From Deltaproteobacteria bacterium (GTDB lineage: Bacteria > Desulfobacterota > Desulfobacteria > Desulfobacterales > JAFDCJ01): a stretch of 9,333 bases of DNA. The notes beneath the pieces are model-generated. The model ran no database searches. It was given only the letters and a program-made list of their open reading frames with translations, and was not told the origin of the DNA. Below, piece by piece: positions 6,656 through 9,333 of this stretch; the first letter of the stretch is position 1; each line of letters begins with the position of its first letter. A program made the translations under genes and the position numbers. Location: the NCBI GenBank assembly GCA_024277475.1, contig JAJRVC010000660.1, forward strand, positions 1 to 9,333, given 5' to 3'.

Positions 6656-7261
6656 ATGCCCAAAAAAAAATCTGGTTCAACACGGGATGAAATAACCCAA
6701 ACTGCCATCAGAATTTTAATTGAAGAAGGGCATGGTGCCTTATCTATTGATAATATTGCTAAATCCATGGGAATATCAAAAGGCAATATAACCTATCATT
6801 TTGCCAATAAATCTTTAATTATTAATGCTCTTTTTGATAGTTTAATTGATGACCTAGAAAAGGCCCGTTCCAAGGCATTTAAAAAGTTTTCGGACGTTCC
6901 TCTTGAAAGGTTTTCCCAATATATAGATTTTGAAATTTCTTTAAAAAGAAGCCGGAACTATGATGTACAGTCTTGGGAGACATACGCATTTAGTTCTCAT
7001 AATAGATATGTGCGCAAAAAGGTGACCGAAGCCATAAACCTGTCCATTGTTACACTGGCTGATATGTTAGCGGCTATCAAACCTGACCTAGAATCAAGCG
7101 AATGTCATCAAAAAGCGGTCGTGATAAATGCGATGTTACGGGGCATGATGCTCTTTATAGGCAGCACGCGCGGCAACAAAAAACAACACAAGGAACTAGC
7201 TGCCAGTGCCCGGCGTGCAGCCTATACTATAGCCGGATTGGCTTGCCCTGAAATTAAGTGA
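6656..7261 (+). CDS. TetR-family transcriptional regulator
   Basis: This 201-residue protein has a TetR-type N-terminal DNA-binding domain (about 9-56). The helix-turn-helix is 'LSIDNIAKSMGISKGNITYHF' without its last residues (from residue 29), with the family's Gly-Ile-Ser-Lys-Gly and Tyr-His-Phe signature. The remainder is all-helical and divergent, as expected for a ligand-binding and dimerisation domain; the ligand cannot be inferred. AAGG 8-11 nt upstream of the ATG is a fair ribosome-binding site. Codons 3-6 contain a run of nine A (6662-6670), a possible slippage spot. The gene is followed by 243 bp and then a TonB-dependent receptor on the same strand. The palindrome at 7392-7415 in that gap is a plausible binding site, making repression of the receptor its likely job (inference). 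It may also autoregulate, but no copy of the same palindrome is seen upstream of it. Confidence 0.9.
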   Translation: MPKKKSGSTRDEITQTAIRILIEEGHGALSIDNIAKSMGISKGNITYHFANKSLIINALFDSLIDDLEKARSKAFKKFSDVPLERFSQYIDFEISLKRSRNYDVQSWETYAFSSHNRYVRKKVTEAINLSIVTLADMLAAIKPDLESSECHQKAVVINAMLRGMMLFIGSTRGNKKQHKELAASARRAAYTIAGLACPEIK

Positions 7262-7263
7262 CC

Positions 7264-7288
7264 AAGCAAGTATCGTTTCGAAATGCTT
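7264..7288 (+). terminator. Weak candidate terminator after the TetR gene
   Basis: AAGCA (7264-7268) can pair with TGCTT (7284-7288), with a further short TCG/CGA pairing inside the loop, followed by a T-rich but interrupted stretch. The stem is short and AT-rich, so this is only a possible terminator separating the regulator from the receptor. Confidence 0.25.
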
Positions 7289-7369
7289 TATTCTTTAAAA
7301 TTATAGATTATTTTATTTCTTGGTATAACTGCCTGATATATCAATTGTTTTTTCAATTAAACAAATCTA

Positions 7370-7413
7370 AAATTAGGACTAAGATACTAATAAATTAGCA
7401 CTAACGTACTAAT
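7370..7413. repeat. Tandem pair of 22-bp direct repeats
   Basis: Units 7370-7391 and 7392-7413 are directly adjacent and match at 19 of 22 positions; both begin AAATTAG and end TACTAAT. The spacing of about two DNA helical turns would place two bound dimers on the same face. Together with the palindrome in the second unit, this suggests cooperative binding of a regulator. Confidence 0.75.
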
Positions 7414-7415
7414 TT
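7392..7415. promoter_or_regulatory. Palindromic operator candidate upstream of the TonB-dependent receptor
   Basis: Arms AAATTAGCAC (7392-7401) and GTACTAATTT (7406-7415) are complementary at 9 of 10 positions around a 4-bp centre, TAAC. The site ends 10 bp before a TATAAT box (7426-7431), so it would cover the -35 region of a promoter for the receptor gene. A weaker version occupies the preceding repeat unit. The adjacent TetR-family gene is the obvious candidate binder. Regulation is inferred from position only. Confidence 0.55.
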
Positions 7416-7425
7416 GCTTGATAAG

Positions 7426-7431
7426 TATAAT
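7426..7431 (+). promoter_or_regulatory. Candidate -10 box for the receptor gene
   Basis: The sequence is a perfect TATAAT, 73 bp before the receptor ATG. There is no good -35 at the usual distance (around 7403-7408), and that position falls inside the operator candidate. In a generally AT-rich region such boxes arise by chance, so confidence is moderate. Confidence 0.4.
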
Positions 7432-7504
7432 CATAAAAGATATATTGCCCATATTGAATATTTCGTAAGAATTAAAAACATTAACGCAAATGGGAGTATA
7501 TTAA

Positions 7505-9333
7505 ATGAATTATCACCAAAGATATCTCGGTATTTCGAGAACATCACTAGCTTATCTTGGGAAAATTTCTTTTGGATCATGTTTTCTTTTGTTATCGACA
7601 GCTATGCCGCTTACATCAATGGCGTCAGAAAGTGAGACAAAAGATAGAACTACTGTATTTGATGAAATAGTTGTTACGGCACAAAAACGCGAGCAAAGTA
7701 TTCAGGACGTCTCTATTTCAGTAACAGCCTTTAGTGGGGAAGCTTTAAAAGATCTTGGTATTAGACGGCCTCGTGATCTTGCTGCATTCACGCCTGGTTT
7801 ATCAATGAATGCCAGTGCAATAGTAGAGTCTGATCCTATATTTACACTTCGTGGCATTGGAATGAACGACGTTCAAACCAATCAAAACCCTTCTGTTACG
7901 CCTTATGTTGATGATGTTGCGTTGGCATCTCATGTGATGCTGGGATTTCAGATATTTGACATTGAGCGCATTGAGGTTCTTAAAGGGCCGCAGGGCACGT
8001 TATATGGACGAAATACGACAGGCGGGGGGATCAAATTTGTCTCGAATAAGGCGTCTCAGGAATTTGATGCGCGGGCAAGTATAAATATTGGCGAACTGGA
8101 CAGGTTTGAATTTGAAGGAGCCATAGGGGGCAGCTTGACGGACACCCTGTCTGCTCGTGTAGCCACAAAAATTGTAACACGTGATGGATGGCAAACACTG
8201 AAACTCGGCCCAGATAGCGGCGTCGGAGTAGATGAAAATAATGGCGAAGTTGACAGAAAGTCGTATAGGGGGACCCTGTTATGGGAGCCGAGTGAAAATT
8301 TTAGAATGTTTCTGGTGGCTGATTATGCGACAGACCAATCTGAGGTATTGGCTTTTGAGCATGCGGGTAATTTGAACGCTGATGGCTCGCCGGGCTTTTG
8401 TTCGTTCGGAGAGATAGGAGTTCGTGACGAAATTAATTGTGCCTCTTTTGCGCAACGCCGGGATTCTGTTGGCGGAACTGCACTTACGCCGGAACTTGAG
8501 ATTGTTCAGGATCAGGACGGCCCGCGCACAGTCGCTGCCAGTTTCTCGCAGGGGAACAGAATTGATGCAACGTCCTGGGGAATTGCACCGACATTTATTT
8601 GGGATCTTGAGCGTTTTTCTGTCACCTCTGTCACCTCTTACCGTAAATTTGATCGCACGCTGGGTTCTGATCAGGGAGGATCTCCATTTGTCATCAGTGA
8701 CAATTTGCGGCGAATGGAAATAAAAAGTTTCTCTCAAGAATTACGGTTAACCTCTAATGAAACCTGGGATGGCGTTAACTGGGTCGTTGGTGCTTATTAC
8801 AGTAAGGATGACAATTTTGATTTTGCTGATTTCAATTTTCGTGATCACGCGGCTTTTTCAGGTCGGTTTACTTCAGCTTATACACAAGACACCAAAAGTA
8901 TGGCTGCTTTTGGACAAATCGAATGGGATATAACAGAAGACTGGCGCCTAATTGGTGGGGCTCGATATACTAACGAAGATCGTGCGTTTAATTATGGCGG
9001 AACTCTAGCTGGTTCTGGACCTACCCCTGTTGCTGATTTTTCTGACAAAATTGATACAAATGAATGGAGTGGAAAGATCGGGGTTGATTATACAGCGAAT
9101 GAGGACCTTTTAATATATGCTAATATCAGTAGAGGCTTTAAAGGTGGTGGATTTCCTGCTGCGATCTCATTTAGAAGTGATGAATTGCTTCCTTATGAAT
9201 CTGAAACTTTAATGGCATATGAGGCTGGTTTTAAAGCCACGCTGGCGGACGGTCATGTCAGGTTGAATTCGGCTTTCTATTTTTATGATTGGCAAGATTT
9301 TCAAGCATCTGCCGCTGCAGACCGCGCTGGGGG
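7505..9333 (+). CDS. TonB-dependent outer-membrane receptor, 3' end outside window
   Basis: The 609 codons visible stay open to the window end; the family is usually 700-900 residues. Such receptors use TonB-transmitted energy to import siderophores, vitamins, sugars or other scarce substrates across the outer membrane. The start at 7505 has GGGAG 8 nt upstream. Residues 1-40 look like a signal peptide with a hydrophobic core (about 22-36) and cleavage after Ser-Met-Ala. The TonB box is 'FDEIVVTA' (52-59). The plug domain (about 60-185) has 'LRGIGMND' (115-122), 'YVDDV' (134-138) and 'IERIEVLKGPQGTLYGRNTTGG', seen in part from residue 153. Alternating beta-strand sequence of the barrel follows, including 'YANISRGFKGGGF'. 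No STN signalling domain is present. The substrate is unknown. Position after a TetR-family gene suggests control by that regulator. Confidence 0.93.
   Translation, partial: MNYHQRYLGISRTSLAYLGKISFGSCFLLLSTAMPLTSMASESETKDRTTVFDEIVVTAQKREQSIQDVSISVTAFSGEALKDLGIRRPRDLAAFTPGLSMNASAIVESDPIFTLRGIGMNDVQTNQNPSVTPYVDDVALASHVMLGFQIFDIERIEVLKGPQGTLYGRNTTGGGIKFVSNKASQEFDARASINIGELDRFEFEGAIGGSLTDTLSARVATKIVTRDGWQTLKLGPDSGVGVDENNGEVDRKSYRGTLLWEPSENFRMFLVADYATDQSEVLAFEHAGNLNADGSPGFCSFGEIGVRDEINCASFAQRRDSVGGTALTPELEIVQDQDGPRTVAASFSQGNRIDATSWGIAPTFIWDLERFSVTSVTSYRKFDRTLGSDQGGSPFVISDNLRRMEIKSFSQELRLTSNETWDGVNWVVGAYYSKDDNFDFADFNFRDHAAFSGRFTSAYTQDTKSMAAFGQIEWDITEDWRLIGGARYTNEDRAFNYGGTLAGSGPTPVADFSDKIDTNEWSGKIGVDYTANEDLLIYANISRGFKGGGFPAAISFRSDELLPYESETLMAYEAGFKATLADGHVRLNSAFYFYDWQDFQASAAADRAG

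Noticed and set aside
7414..7635. 73-codon open frame before the receptor gene
   Set aside because: It starts inside the operator and promoter region and overlaps the well-supported receptor start at 7505 in another frame.
8279..8737. 152-codon minus-strand open frame
   Set aside because: It is antisense to the receptor barrel, which is continuous and family-like in its own frame.

Overview
The window looks like accessory DNA from a Gram-negative, probably alphaproteobacterial, chromosome or plasmid. The evidence is an IS66-family element with an alphaproteobacterial-style passenger gene, and a TonB-dependent outer-membrane receptor of the FDEIVVTA type common in Caulobacterales, Sphingomonadales and related marine groups. 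The genus cannot be read from the sequence. Three compositional layers are visible: a GC-rich recombinase block (about 1060-4225), an intermediate IS66 block, and an AT-rich host segment from about 5970 onward.

Positions 1-5966 are an IS66-family insertion sequence entering from the left. It holds the 3' part of tnpB, then tnpC, then a pRiA4b ORF-3-like passenger gene, and ends at an inverted repeat whose outer tip reads GTAAGCGGTTGCCC (bottom strand). tnpC is broken twice. A 3429-bp insertion (945-4373) splits it between the conserved Leu-Tyr-Arg and Gln-Ser-Gln residues, and a separate 1-nt frameshift near 4995-4998 cuts off the third DDE catalytic residue.

The insertion is a 'recombinase in trio' (RIT) element. 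Three different tyrosine-recombinase genes run head to tail on the minus strand (ritA 4225-2993, ritB 2996-2046, ritC 2053-1063) with 4-nt and 8-nt overlaps. They lie between 97-bp inverted repeats (965-1061 and 4277-4373) that differ at only 3 positions. RitA and RitB keep complete Arg-Lys-His-Arg-His-Tyr catalytic sets. ritC is frameshifted at an ATAT run near 1351-1355, which separates the first catalytic Arg and Lys from the His-Arg-His-Tyr half. A perfect 9+9 bp palindrome (945-964) sits only at the left end, between the host gene and the repeat. Removing 945-4373 restores the TnpC reading frame exactly, with no target duplication.

Positions 5967-6655 carry no convincing gene. A TetR-family regulator follows (6656-7261), then a 243-bp intergenic region, then a TonB-dependent receptor (7505 to the window end, 609 codons visible). 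The intergenic region contains a tandem pair of 22-bp repeats. The second repeat forms a near-perfect palindrome 10 bp upstream of a TATAAT box, a plausible operator through which the TetR protein could control the receptor.

The most notable biology is the nested structure (RIT inside IS66 tnpC) and the asymmetric palindrome at one RIT end, which may mark how these little-understood trios cut and join DNA.
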